A stretch of 64,000 nucleotides of DNA from Chloroflexota bacterium. Lineage in GTDB: Bacteria > Chloroflexota > Anaerolineae > J102. Below, in pieces: positions 1 through 7,938 of this stretch. The stretch is from NCBI GenBank assembly GCA_029782215.1, contig JAKOVD010000079.1, positions 1 through 64,000 on the forward strand, given 5' to 3'. Position numbers and translations under genes: made by a program. Every line of letters begins with the position of its first letter. Position 1 is the stretch's first letter. The notes under the pieces were generated by a model, which worked only from the letters and a program-made list of their open reading frames with translations, ran no database searches and was not told the DNA's origin.

Positions 1-2
1 TC

Positions 3-158
3 CTCAAGCGTTTGCACGTCCACAAGCTCGTCAAGAAGGTCAGCCAACGCTACAAGTACTACTTGACCGACTTTGGCCGCCAGGTAGCTACGTTGGTGCT
101 CGAACTCCGGGAGTTCCATGTCATCCCAAAGCTGGCGCATCCACCCTCAGCAGGCTGA
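3..158 (+). CDS. 3' end of a gene entering from the left (winged-helix-like C-terminus)
   Basis: Only the last 51 codons are present; the frame is open from the window edge to a TGA at 156-158. The visible peptide is basic and contains the pattern RYKYYLTDFGRQVA followed by a short helix LVLELREF. A tyrosine-rich 'RYKYYLT..G' wing of this sort occurs at the end of winged-helix proteins, including some that travel with mobile elements, but the family cannot be fixed from this much sequence. It overlaps the 3' end of the convergent minus-strand gene by 100 bases, which is unusual in this window and suggests that the two ends were brought together by a rearrangement. Confidence 0.5.
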   Translation, partial: LKRLHVHKLVKKVSQRYKYYLTDFGRQVATLVLELREFHVIPKLAHPPSAG

Positions 159-1714
159 AATTGCTGCTTTCTGTGCAAGAATTTCACTGATAAGGTACTA
201 ATCATCGCCTTGATGGTTCCCTGCTTGCCGTCAAAAGCCTCCAACGCCTGGGCGATGACGCTGCCGGCGCGCGGGTCGTTGTTTACCATGGCGTAGCCGG
301 GTACATCCGACGCTACCAGCGCATCACCGCGCTGCACCGGCCCCAACACCTTGACCTTCTCAGCGCCAAGCACAATGGGTTTGCCCGCCTTATCGGCCAC
401 AGCCTGCACCAGCCGGTCGTTGGCGCTTTTGCACAGCTCCAGTTGATCGGCGCCCCAACATAGAACGTCGCCTTCACTGAAACGATCGATCTGGCCTGCA
501 TCCTGTTCCGCTTCCGTCTGCAGATTCGACTCGATCAAGGCTCCACACGATACCGGACCCTTGAGCCTGACTCCACCGGCAAAGTCACCATCGTAGTTGA
601 TCGTCAACGTGTCGTTTTGGTCGTTCACCATGGCGCGCCCGCCCCCACGCCCCCCGTATTCGTCCATGATGAAATCGGTTCCTGCAAGGTGAAACATGCC
701 CTTGGTTGTTAGATTGCCCGTGAACTCGCCATTCATGGGACCCTGTTCGGCTCCAAAGACGAACTTGCGACCATCGCCCCCGCCGTCCAGGCTAATGTAG
801 CCTTCGGCAACTCCCGAATTGTGAAAACCGATATTGGCTTTCTTCTGTGTTGATGCGGTGTACTCAGAAAGATTGATGGTGTAGTTGCCGTACGGACTGG
901 TATTATCTCTGGTGAACAGACTTTGACCGACTACTTTCATACCAGCAAGAAACTCGCCGCTTCCGTTCACTGAAAGAGGTACGGCTACGCTTCCAGGTCC
1001 AATAGCTCCTATATACACTCCTCCACCCGTCGAGAAAGACTTGATCCACACGTTGTTGCTTCCGCCAGAGGCCAGATCAAAACTGCCCGTGCTATTCGCG
1101 ACAATCGAACGTACGTTCGTTAGGCTTTGCCCGTGCAAGTCGAGGAGGGAATTGATATTGATTTTCGCCGGGGTGATGCTCCCATCCGGCACTGTCTGCG
1201 CCGTCTGCGCCTGCAAGGCATAGGCTACACTGGTCAGGATTTCGCGGGGGCTGAGCGTCTGCCCATTCACTGTCAATTCCAGATAGGCGTCCCCACTCAC
1301 ACAGGATGCAGGGATAGCTGTGATCTGGCCCAGAAGCACTTGAAATTGGCCGGTCTGCACGTTGACGGCGTTGGCGCCGCTGCGGGCTTCCGTCCAACAA
1401 GCCGTACCGCCTGTGGCCACAGAGTACAACTTGAAGGTCATTGGCAGCGCACTGTTGGTGATGGGATTACCGTTGGCATCGAGCAACTGGCCCTGGTAGG
1501 TGAAAAGGGTGCTGCTGGGCGCGTTCGTTGCCGCCGGCAGCATGTTTCCGGCGACACCCGCAGAAGGTCCCGTTCCTTCCTGCGCACTCGGCTTGGCCTC
1601 GACGCTCTGCGCCAGCGCCACCAGACAGATGAGAATCCCAAGAACAGTGGTTACAAACGGAGCGCAACGCTTCATGACACTGCTCCACGTCTTCGCCGCA
1701 TCGATAGTCTCCAT
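59..1714 (-). CDS. Secreted adhesin/tail-fibre-like surface protein
   Basis: The product is 551 residues. The chosen ATG at 1714 has GGAGG six bases upstream; an in-frame extension of 55 codons is Arg/Gly-rich and unlikely. A hydrophobic stretch (CAPFVTTVLGILICLVALAQ) starting about residue 16 is a probable signal peptide. Residues about 70-180 carry the pattern FTYQGQLLDANGNPIT...FKLYSVATGG...SPREILTSVAYALQAQTA, common at the start of secreted proteins that resemble phage tail fibres; the rest is Gly/Asn/Ser-rich beta-type sequence. The last part (RAGSVIAQALEAFDGKQGTIKAM) matches where relatives normally stop, but here about 50 extra residues follow, read antisense through the neighbouring gene end. 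No enzymatic motif is seen. Function beyond a surface or extracellular role is not known. Confidence 0.65.
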   Translation of the reverse strand: METIDAAKTWSSVMKRCAPFVTTVLGILICLVALAQSVEAKPSAQEGTGPSAGVAGNMLPAATNAPSSTLFTYQGQLLDANGNPITNSALPMTFKLYSVATGGTACWTEARSGANAVNVQTGQFQVLLGQITAIPASCVSGDAYLELTVNGQTLSPREILTSVAYALQAQTAQTVPDGSITPAKININSLLDLHGQSLTNVRSIVANSTGSFDLASGGSNNVWIKSFSTGGGVYIGAIGPGSVAVPLSVNGSGEFLAGMKVVGQSLFTRDNTSPYGNYTINLSEYTASTQKKANIGFHNSGVAEGYISLDGGGDGRKFVFGAEQGPMNGEFTGNLTTKGMFHLAGTDFIMDEYGGRGGGRAMVNDQNDTLTINYDGDFAGGVRLKGPVSCGALIESNLQTEAEQDAGQIDRFSEGDVLCWGADQLELCKSANDRLVQAVADKAGKPIVLGAEKVKVLGPVQRGDALVASDVPGYAMVNNDPRAGSVIAQALEAFDGKQGTIKAMISTLSVKFLHRKQQFQPAEGGCASFGMTWNSRSSSTNVATWRPKSVK

Positions 1715-1966
1715 TACTGGCCTCCTGCGCATCACAGCCGGCTCCGTGCACGGCAGTTCAGTGGTGGCATGATTGCCACCGTGGCGAAACCTTCTACGCT
1801 TCCTCCCATTCTGACCCCCATTCCCTCCCATTTCAACGGTCCTTTTCCCGCTATTCTCTAGGTAATTCTCCTTACACAAGTCCCTCCCGTCGTGCCGACG
1901 GCAGCCAATGCCCGCTGCGGCGGCACTACCGCCCGGTTCAAGCCGCCGAAACCGGCGGGGAGAGAG

Positions 1967-4471
1967 TCAGTTCCCCTTCACCACCGGCGCCCACCCCCTC
2001 ACCACCGTCCCCCCGCCCACCTCCGCCCGCAGCTCCAGCCCCCCGCCCACGCTCTCCATATACAGGTGCATGTCCTGCAGGCTGCTGTAGCCCTTGGCGC
2101 CCCCGTGCCAGGCCTGCACCGCATCGAAGCCCTGCCCATCGTCCGCCACGGTCAATACCGCCTGGTCGCCCTCCCGCGCCAGCCGCACCACCACCCGGCT
2201 GCCGCCGGAATGCTTGAGCGCATTCCGCACCGCCTCCCGGCAGGTGCGGTACAGCGCCACCTTGGCCTCGGTCGCGAGCAGCGGCTCGACCTCCGCCGCC
2301 AGGTCGACTTCCAGCGCCAACCCCGTCTCGCCGCCAACCTGGGCCAGCCACCGTCCCAGCGACGGCGCCAACCCGTCCTTGACCAGCAGCTCCGGCGCCC
2401 GCAGATGGTTCAGCGGCGCCCGCAGTTGGTCAGCCTCGGCGCTGATGCGGTCCTGCCACCGCTCGATCTCCCCTGGCGGCGCCGTCCGCGGCTCCTTCAA
2501 GTCGTCCAGACCGTAGGTCAGCACCAGCAAAAACTGCAGGATCGTGTCGTGCAGCTCACGGGCGATCTTGCGCCGCTCGTTCTCCTCCGCCTGCCATACC
2601 AGCCGCGCCGTCGCCTGCAGGCGCTCCCATTGGCGGGTGTTCAGGATCGCCAGCGCCATCTGCCGGGCCAGGATGCCGGCAAGCTGGCGGTCTTCGTCGG
2701 CATAAACCTCGCCCGTCCACCGTGGCCCCAATCCCACCACCCCCACCGCCTGGCTGCGCTCCACCAGCGGCGCCCACAGGGCGACGCGCCTGCCTTCACT
2801 CCCCGGCAGCAGCGCCGCCAGGCCGCTGCCCTCCCCGGCGGCATGGCTCGGTTCCGGCCGCGCCGCCAGGGCCGCGGCCAGACCCGTCGGCAGCGGCTCC
2901 GTGTGCAGCCGCTGCCCCTCCCGGTAGGCCTCCACCACCTGCTGCTCCTCTTCCAGCAGCCACACATCGGCCCATTCGGCGTCGAGATTGCTGCAGAACA
3001 GCCCCTGCGCTGTCGCCACCAACGCCTCGCTCCCCTGCAGCCCGCCCACGGCCTGGCTGAACCGCGCCACCGTCTGGTAGTCCAGCATCTCCCGCCGCAG
3101 CAGGCGGTTGAGGAAGGCCGTCGGGCCGCGCCGCAGCTCCAGGGTCACGCCGACCAGCAGCGCCGCCGCCAGGATGGGGAGGAACCCTACCGCCTGGCCG
3201 GCCGCCAGGTAGACAACGTTGGCGACGACGATGCACAGGATCGTCACCAGCAGCGCCGTGAGAATCCGCTCGCGGGCCACAAAGGTCTGGTAGCGCAGGA
3301 TCGCATAAGCCATCGCGGCGACGAAAACCAACGCCACATAGGGCACGCTGTTGATGAAGCTGGGGCCCGACGCCGCCGTCAGGAAGTACATGATGTAGGA
3401 GATGACGAAGCTCAGGGTGGCGGCAATGCCCAACAGCACCACCCCCGCCTGCCGCCGCAGCCGCCGGGAAGGGCTGCGCCAAAACGTCCACACCAGCCCG
3501 ACCACGCTCCAGACCATGGCGAAAAGGGCGCTGTACAGGATCCATTCCAGGAAGTAAGGATCGTAGGGAGCGCTGATGGGACTGTCGTGCAGGAGATAGA
3601 TGGCCACCCCCAGGCCGATGAAACCGGCGGCCAGAAGGTAGAAGGGCGCCAGCAGCCGCCGCCCCCAACGCTGCATCCTTCCCTGCTCCATCATCAGATT
3701 GGTCAGGTGAAAGAGGGAAGCGCCGAGCAGGGGCAGGGTGGGCACCATCAGGAAGAGCGTCACCCACCAGGTATCCTCAAACCAGGAGCCGAGGATGGTA
3801 GCGTAGTTGTGCTCCATCATCAGCGCCGCCGCCACGGTGGCGAACAAGGCAAAGACAAGGTTGATTTCCTTCGTCGCCTGGGCGCGAAATACGGCATAGC
3901 CGATGATCAGAAGACCCATGCCTGACAGGAAAGAGGGCAGGAAGGCCTCCAGAAGGTAGTTGGGCGTCACGAGGAGCAGGGGAATGCCGCCAGCTTCCAC
4001 CAGCTTCTCCTCGCGTTCGACCAGGAAATCCAACGTGGCGTCGCCCTTTTGCCATTCCTCCTGGAGCACCTGGAAATAGTCCCGATGTCCCTTGGGGCAG
4101 TCCAGGTTCTGGAAGCGCTGCCCCACCCCGAAAAGCTGCGCCTGGGGCCGGGGCCGGAAGCCGTCCACACAGAGAATGCGGTCGTTGATCTGCAGGCCCG
4201 CCAGCACGCCCGGCCAGTTCGCCGGCGTGACATTGCTGACCGTGTACAGCCTGATCTCCTTACGCCACGACAGGGCGACCCCGGCGAACGGCTGGTTGAG
4301 CGCCACCGCCAGGCGCAAGCCGCCGCCGATGCCTGCCGCCAGCACGAACAGCATCGCCCACGGCAGAATCCGGCGCAGCAGCCGCAGCGGGAAGCCCAGT
4401 TCGGATGCAGGTGTGATCCCTACGTCCGGCCCGGCGGCGTTCACGGTCGGCTTGGCGTCGGTGGGTTTCAT
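1967..4471 (-). CDS. Membrane histidine kinase, NarX/LiaS-type, with PDZ-like and GAF domains
   Basis: An 834-residue sensor kinase. One membrane segment near residues 30-52 is followed by a PDZ-like region (GVLAGLQINDRILCVDGF, about 85-105), then about seven membrane segments to residue 420, a GAF-like region (about 455-600), a HisKA_3 dimerisation domain with ENERRKIARELHD (phospho-accepting His near 640), and an HATPase domain with N-box EAVRNALKHS (about 747) and G-box DDGQGFD (about 782). It should autophosphorylate in response to an unknown signal and pass phosphate to the regulator encoded one base upstream. The stop of that regulator and this ATG are separated by a single base, so the genes are translationally coupled. 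A PDZ-like domain before a multi-pass sensor suggests a peptide or envelope-protein signal; that is inference. Confidence 0.9.
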   Translation of the reverse strand: MKPTDAKPTVNAAGPDVGITPASELGFPLRLLRRILPWAMLFVLAAGIGGGLRLAVALNQPFAGVALSWRKEIRLYTVSNVTPANWPGVLAGLQINDRILCVDGFRPRPQAQLFGVGQRFQNLDCPKGHRDYFQVLQEEWQKGDATLDFLVEREEKLVEAGGIPLLLVTPNYLLEAFLPSFLSGMGLLIIGYAVFRAQATKEINLVFALFATVAAALMMEHNYATILGSWFEDTWWVTLFLMVPTLPLLGASLFHLTNLMMEQGRMQRWGRRLLAPFYLLAAGFIGLGVAIYLLHDSPISAPYDPYFLEWILYSALFAMVWSVVGLVWTFWRSPSRRLRRQAGVVLLGIAATLSFVISYIMYFLTAASGPSFINSVPYVALVFVAAMAYAILRYQTFVARERILTALLVTILCIVVANVVYLAAGQAVGFLPILAAALLVGVTLELRRGPTAFLNRLLRREMLDYQTVARFSQAVGGLQGSEALVATAQGLFCSNLDAEWADVWLLEEEQQVVEAYREGQRLHTEPLPTGLAAALAARPEPSHAAGEGSGLAALLPGSEGRRVALWAPLVERSQAVGVVGLGPRWTGEVYADEDRQLAGILARQMALAILNTRQWERLQATARLVWQAEENERRKIARELHDTILQFLLVLTYGLDDLKEPRTAPPGEIERWQDRISAEADQLRAPLNHLRAPELLVKDGLAPSLGRWLAQVGGETGLALEVDLAAEVEPLLATEAKVALYRTCREAVRNALKHSGGSRVVVRLAREGDQAVLTVADDGQGFDAVQAWHGGAKGYSSLQDMHLYMESVGGGLELRAEVGGGTVVRGWAPVVKGN

Positions 4472-4472
4472 G

Positions 4473-5231
4473 TCAAGGGGAAATCACGGGGTGCAGGCAG
4501 TCGACCAGGTAGATCTTGGCCAGCAGCATCAACTGGTTCAGTCCCGGCTGCGCCGCCCGCAGCCCCAACTTGTCATAAATGGCGTCCAGGTGGTTGCTGA
4601 CCGTCTTGGTGCTCAGTCCCAGCTCGGTGGCCGCCTGCTTGTGCGTCCGGCAGGCGCCGACCGCAGCATAAACCCGGCGTTCAGGCTCGGAGAGGCTGGG
4701 CAGCCGCGCCAGCCCCTCTTCCACGATGGCGCGTTCCTCGGCGGTAAGCGCGGCCAGGGCCTGCTCCCAGGCGTTGTGGCGCGTTCTGGGGATGACCGGA
4801 TCGATCTTCAGCGCTGCCAGACCGCCCGATACCACGCGGATGGCATCCAGCAGTTCCTGTGGCTTGGAGCCTTTGAGCAGATAGACGATGCGGTCGTGTC
4901 CGTCCAAATAGATCTGCACCACTTCCGGCCCGCGGTCGGTGAAAGCGGAAAGAAAGACAATGCCCAGATCGGGAAGCTGTGCCCTTAGTTGGCGGGCCAG
5001 CACGACGCCAACGTGCAGATCAAAGGCGGGACGCTGGCCGGGCCGCTCCGGCAGGACAATGTCGAGAACCGCCACATCCGGCGGGTTGGCTGCGGCCGCG
5101 GCCAGCGCTGCCTCCAGGCTGTCTGCCTCGCAGACGACCATGTCATGCCGGGCAAGGTAGTCACGCACGGCGCTGCGAACCGACCAGTCATCCTCAACGA
5201 GGAGAATCTGCAAGGGCTGGGGCATATTCAC
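4473..5231 (-). CDS. NarL/LuxR-type response regulator
   Basis: A 252-residue regulator. The receiver domain has the acidic pocket E13/D14/D15 and phospho-acceptor D57 (VAVLDIVLPE). The C-terminal part ends in a LuxR-type helix-turn-helix (LSEPERRVYAAVGACRTHKQ, then ATELGLSTKTVSNHLDAIY). It is partner to the kinase directly downstream. The start is taken as GTG at 5231 with GGGAG four bases upstream; an ATG two codons further in (5225) is equally possible. No palindrome that would mark its binding site was recognised upstream. Confidence 0.9.
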   Translation of the reverse strand: MNMPQPLQILLVEDDWSVRSAVRDYLARHDMVVCEADSLEAALAAAAANPPDVAVLDIVLPERPGQRPAFDLHVGVVLARQLRAQLPDLGIVFLSAFTDRGPEVVQIYLDGHDRIVYLLKGSKPQELLDAIRVVSGGLAALKIDPVIPRTRHNAWEQALAALTAEERAIVEEGLARLPSLSEPERRVYAAVGACRTHKQAATELGLSTKTVSNHLDAIYDKLGLRAAQPGLNQLMLLAKIYLVDCLHPVISP

Positions 5232-5676
5232 TTAACTCCCTATTCTGGCTACAACCGGCGCCAATGCAACGGGTATCTTGCGGTGAAATCGTAGGTAATT
5301 TTCCTTGCCTGCCGCACGGCCGCGGCTAGGCGACAACCGGTACAGGCCTTGCACCCCGCTATCGACGACAGTGAGCACCATATCGGCGGCCTCGCAGTAT
5401 CCGTCTTGCTCACACAAGACGCGACGTAAGCGCGGGAAGAAACCCGTGGCGATGGCGAGGACGGTGCTGCGGCTTTTCCGGTGGGCGAGAGGAGGAGCAC
5501 GCAGGGAACTGCAGGTCATCACAGACCTTCACCTATATTAGCGCATGTTCCCTCAACCCGCCATGATCCAAATCATAAGGGGTGCGGCGCATGCTTTCGC
5601 GCTGCACATCGCAAAGGTCGACACAAATAGGAGGGAACACAAATGAAGGCAGATTGCCTCCTGGGGCGTCTGTGCG
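5232..5676. other. Intergenic region without a convincing gene
   Basis: About 445 bases separate the regulator from mevalonate kinase. A 96-codon minus-strand frame (5232-5522) shows no family resemblance. On the plus strand AGGAGGGAACACAA precedes an ATG at 5643 that opens a 52-codon frame running antisense into the end of mevalonate kinase (to 5801); the ribosome-site match is good but the peptide (MKADCLLGRLCVSLRRL...) looks like random antisense sequence. TATATT at about 5531 could be a weak plus-strand -10. Nothing else is supported. Confidence 0.5.
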
Positions 5677-6654
5677 TCAGCCTGCGTCGTCTTCGCGGTG
5701 GCTGGGTCTATTCGTGTTCCTTCCAAGCGTCGCTCTCATCACCTTTTTCGCCCCCGCCGCCTGCAGCGCCGCCCTCACGACCTCTACCTTGTCTGGCGTA
5801 ACCAGCGCGATCATGTTGCCACCCCTGCCGCCGCCGCTCAGCTTGGCCCCCAGGCAGCCCGCCTGCCGGGCGGCCGCCACCAGGTGGTCCAACTCCGGCG
5901 ACGAGACACCCATCTCCGCCAGCAGGGACTGGTTCTCATTCAACAAAGCGCCCAACGCCGGCGCATCGCCGCTTTCGATGCAGGCGCGGGCCTGGGTGAC
6001 CAGGGCGCCGACGCCGTCAAACAGCGCCTCATAGCGCCCGGGGTCTGCCTCCCAACCGCGGCGCACGTCGCCCACCGCCAGCCGCGTGGGGCTGGCCACG
6101 CCCGTGTCGGCCACCAGCAGGTGCAGCGGCGCGCCCGCAGCAAAGGGCTGGGGCGGCGCTCCGCGCACAAACCAGACGGGCTGGCCGTACACCACCACTG
6201 TGTTGTCGATGCCGCTGGGGGTGCCGTGGTGCAGCTTCTCGACTTCATAGACCAGGGCTGAAAGACGCTCCGCCGGCAGCTCCACCCCAAAAGCCGCCAG
6301 CAGACCCCGCGCCGTCGCCGTCGCAACCGCCGCCCCGCTGCCCAGCCCCGAGGCGATGGGAATCTCCGAGGAGACGTCGATGCGCCATGGCGGCGGCGGT
6401 TGCCCCAGCTCGGCGCAGACCAGGCGCACGATGGTCGCCAGGGGTTCGTCGTCCGGCGCCGCTGCCACCCGCAGGCGGCGTTGGATGTCCACCGCCGCCA
6501 CCACGCACTCGCGGTCCGGGTAGACCGCAGCCCGCGCCTGCACCTGGAAGAGAGGGGCGGCGATCGCCGGCCGCCCGTACACCACGGCGTGCTCGCCGCA
6601 AAGGATGAATTTGCCGGGGGCGGTCCCCACGGCCAGGGGCGCTGCTGCGGTCAT
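5677..6654 (-). CDS. mvk: Mevalonate kinase (GHMP kinase)
   Basis: A 325-residue GHMP kinase that phosphorylates mevalonate with ATP in the mevalonate route to isoprenoids. Visible motifs are PGKFILCGEHAVVYG near the N-terminus, the glycine-rich ATP loop IPIASGLGSGAAVATA, GTPSGIDN, and KLSGGGRGGNMIAL near the C-terminus; together these specify mevalonate kinase rather than galactokinase or homoserine kinase. The ATG at 6654 is preceded by only six bases after a TGCTATACT element, so the message may be leaderless. No other mevalonate-pathway gene lies in the window. It is divergent from the sugar-locus regulator. Confidence 0.9.
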   Translation of the reverse strand: MTAAAPLAVGTAPGKFILCGEHAVVYGRPAIAAPLFQVQARAAVYPDRECVVAAVDIQRRLRVAAAPDDEPLATIVRLVCAELGQPPPPWRIDVSSEIPIASGLGSGAAVATATARGLLAAFGVELPAERLSALVYEVEKLHHGTPSGIDNTVVVYGQPVWFVRGAPPQPFAAGAPLHLLVADTGVASPTRLAVGDVRRGWEADPGRYEALFDGVGALVTQARACIESGDAPALGALLNENQSLLAEMGVSSPELDHLVAAARQAGCLGAKLSGGGRGGNMIALVTPDKVEVVRAALQAAGAKKVMRATLGRNTNRPSHREDDAG

Positions 6655-6660
6655 GGCCCA

Positions 6661-6669
6661 AGTATAGCA
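6661..6669 (-). promoter_or_regulatory. Extended -10 of mevalonate kinase, probably leaderless
   Basis: TGCTATACT on the minus strand ends six bases before the ATG at 6654. A start of transcription at the usual distance would fall on or next to the start codon. The same TGCTATA(A/C)T string precedes three other genes in this window (51775, 61634 and 33570). Confidence 0.5.
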
Positions 6670-6707
6670 CCGGCGCTCGCGCGCCCCTGCACGCGCAAAA
6701 CAGGGTC

Positions 6708-6736
6708 TTGACAGCAATGAAAGTTCTGTTACAATA
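6708..6736 (+). promoter_or_regulatory. Sigma-70-type promoter of the LacI-family/sugar transport operon
   Basis: TTGACA at 6708-6713 and TACAAT at 6731-6736 are separated by exactly 17 bases, close to the consensus. The operator palindrome begins at the base after the -10 box, so repressor binding would occlude the transcription start. It drives the regulator and very probably the ABC genes behind it. Confidence 0.8.
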
Positions 6737-6766
6737 TGTGCAGCGCTGTATACAGCGCTGCACATG
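6737..6766 (+). promoter_or_regulatory. Perfect 30-bp operator palindrome for the LacI-family regulator
   Basis: The left arm ATGTGCAGCGCTGTA is followed immediately by its exact reverse complement. Each arm contains its own CAGCGCTG palindrome with a central CG, the hallmark of LacI-family sites; the two CG centres are 12 bp apart. The site can be read as one long palindrome or as two adjoining LacI-type operators. Its position directly after the -10 box argues for autorepression. Confidence 0.8.
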
Positions 6767-6798
6767 GTCAAAACCGGCTCAGTGGAGTGCATTGGCGC

Positions 6799-7938
6799 AT
6801 GTCCCCACGCAAACGATCCGTCACCATGACCGATGTCGCCGCCTACGCCGGCGTATCGATGAAGACGGTCTCCAACGTCATCAACGGTTGGCCCTACGTC
6901 ACCGACGAAACCCGGCAGAAGGTTCTGGACGCTATCAGCGCCGTCGGCTACCGGCCCAACCGCATGGCGCGCAGCCTGGTGACCGGTGAAACACGCACGA
7001 TCGGCGTCGTCGTTCCCGATGTTTCGAACCTCTTCTTCGGGGCCGTCATCCGCGGGTGTGAGGACCGGCTCTACGAGCACGGTTACAGCATCTTCCTGTG
7101 CAATACCAGCGAAGATGTCGAAAGAGAGCGCTACTATCTTGACCAGTTGCTCAGCCGGGGCGTGGATGGGTTGATTCTGTGGGGCACCCGCATCTGCTGC
7201 AGCGAGCTGGAGGAAATCGTCGGCCACACCCTCCCCCTGATCACGGTCGAGCTTGGGGAGGAACCTACGGGATCCAACCATACGTGCATCAATGTCGACG
7301 ACCAGGGTGGCGCCTTCGCCGCCACCACGCATCTCCTTGCCGAGGGCTACAGACGCATCGCCCACCTGGCGGGTCCGATGGATCGCGTGACCAGCGAGCG
7401 CCGCCTGCTCGGCTATACCCAGGCGCTCGCCGCTGCAGGCGTGACCCCGCCCGGCGATTGGATCATCAGCGATCGTCCCTCCGTCCAGGGTGGCTTCCAC
7501 GCCGCCCAGCGGCTGATCGAGGAAGCGCAGCCCGACGCCATCTTCTGCTACAACGACCTCATGGCGTTGGGTGTGCTGCTGGCCGCCAGGCACCTGGGGC
7601 TGCAGGTACCTGAAGACCTGGCTGTGGCTGGATTCGATGACATCGAAACGGCCTCCATGGTCGAGCCGCCTCTGACCACCGTCCGCATCCCGCAGTACAA
7701 GCTCGGTCGCCTGACGGGCGAGGTGCTGCTCGCCCGCCTGCAGGGCGACGAGCCGGTTGAGAAGTCCATCCTCGTGCCAGTGGACCTGCAGATCCGGGGG
7801 TCCAGCAGCAGGCGGCTGCTGACCGAAGAACAACGCCAGACCACGCTGGAGAGACTGGTGGCTTCGTTCTCCGCCGAGGCGCGGCAGTCGCTCCTTTCTG
7901 ATCATCCCGTCGCGGACACGCCCGCACAGGAGGAGTGA
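6799..7938 (+). CDS. LacI-family transcriptional repressor of the sugar locus
   Basis: A 379-residue regulator. The N-terminal helix-turn-helix reads TMTDVAAYAGVSMKTVSNVI followed by the hinge helix region PNRMARSLVTG; residues about 65-345 form the periplasmic-binding-protein-like effector domain (IGVVVPDVSNLFFG, INVDDQGGAFAAT, IFCYNDLMALGVL, VAGFDDIE). The ATG at 6799 was chosen because the DNA-binding domain begins just after it and a longer reading would start inside the operator. It overlaps nothing and is followed without a gap by the transporter ATPase. The effector is presumably the transported sugar or its phosphate. Confidence 0.9.
   Translation: MSPRKRSVTMTDVAAYAGVSMKTVSNVINGWPYVTDETRQKVLDAISAVGYRPNRMARSLVTGETRTIGVVVPDVSNLFFGAVIRGCEDRLYEHGYSIFLCNTSEDVERERYYLDQLLSRGVDGLILWGTRICCSELEEIVGHTLPLITVELGEEPTGSNHTCINVDDQGGAFAATTHLLAEGYRRIAHLAGPMDRVTSERRLLGYTQALAAAGVTPPGDWIISDRPSVQGGFHAAQRLIEEAQPDAIFCYNDLMALGVLLAARHLGLQVPEDLAVAGFDDIETASMVEPPLTTVRIPQYKLGRLTGEVLLARLQGDEPVEKSILVPVDLQIRGSSSRRLLTEEQRQTTLERLVASFSAEARQSLLSDHPVADTPAQEE

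Noticed and set aside
1892..3925. 677-codon plus-strand frame opposite the histidine kinase
   Set aside because: His/Pro/Arg/Gln-rich antisense sequence, no domain.
5241..5269. TTGCAT-N17-AGAATA as promoter of the response regulator
   Set aside because: The -10 match is poor and it lies too close to the ribosome site.
5643..5801. 52-codon plus-strand frame with an excellent AGGAGG site
   Set aside because: Peptide lacks features and overlaps the end of mevalonate kinase antisense; kept only as a note in the gap entry.
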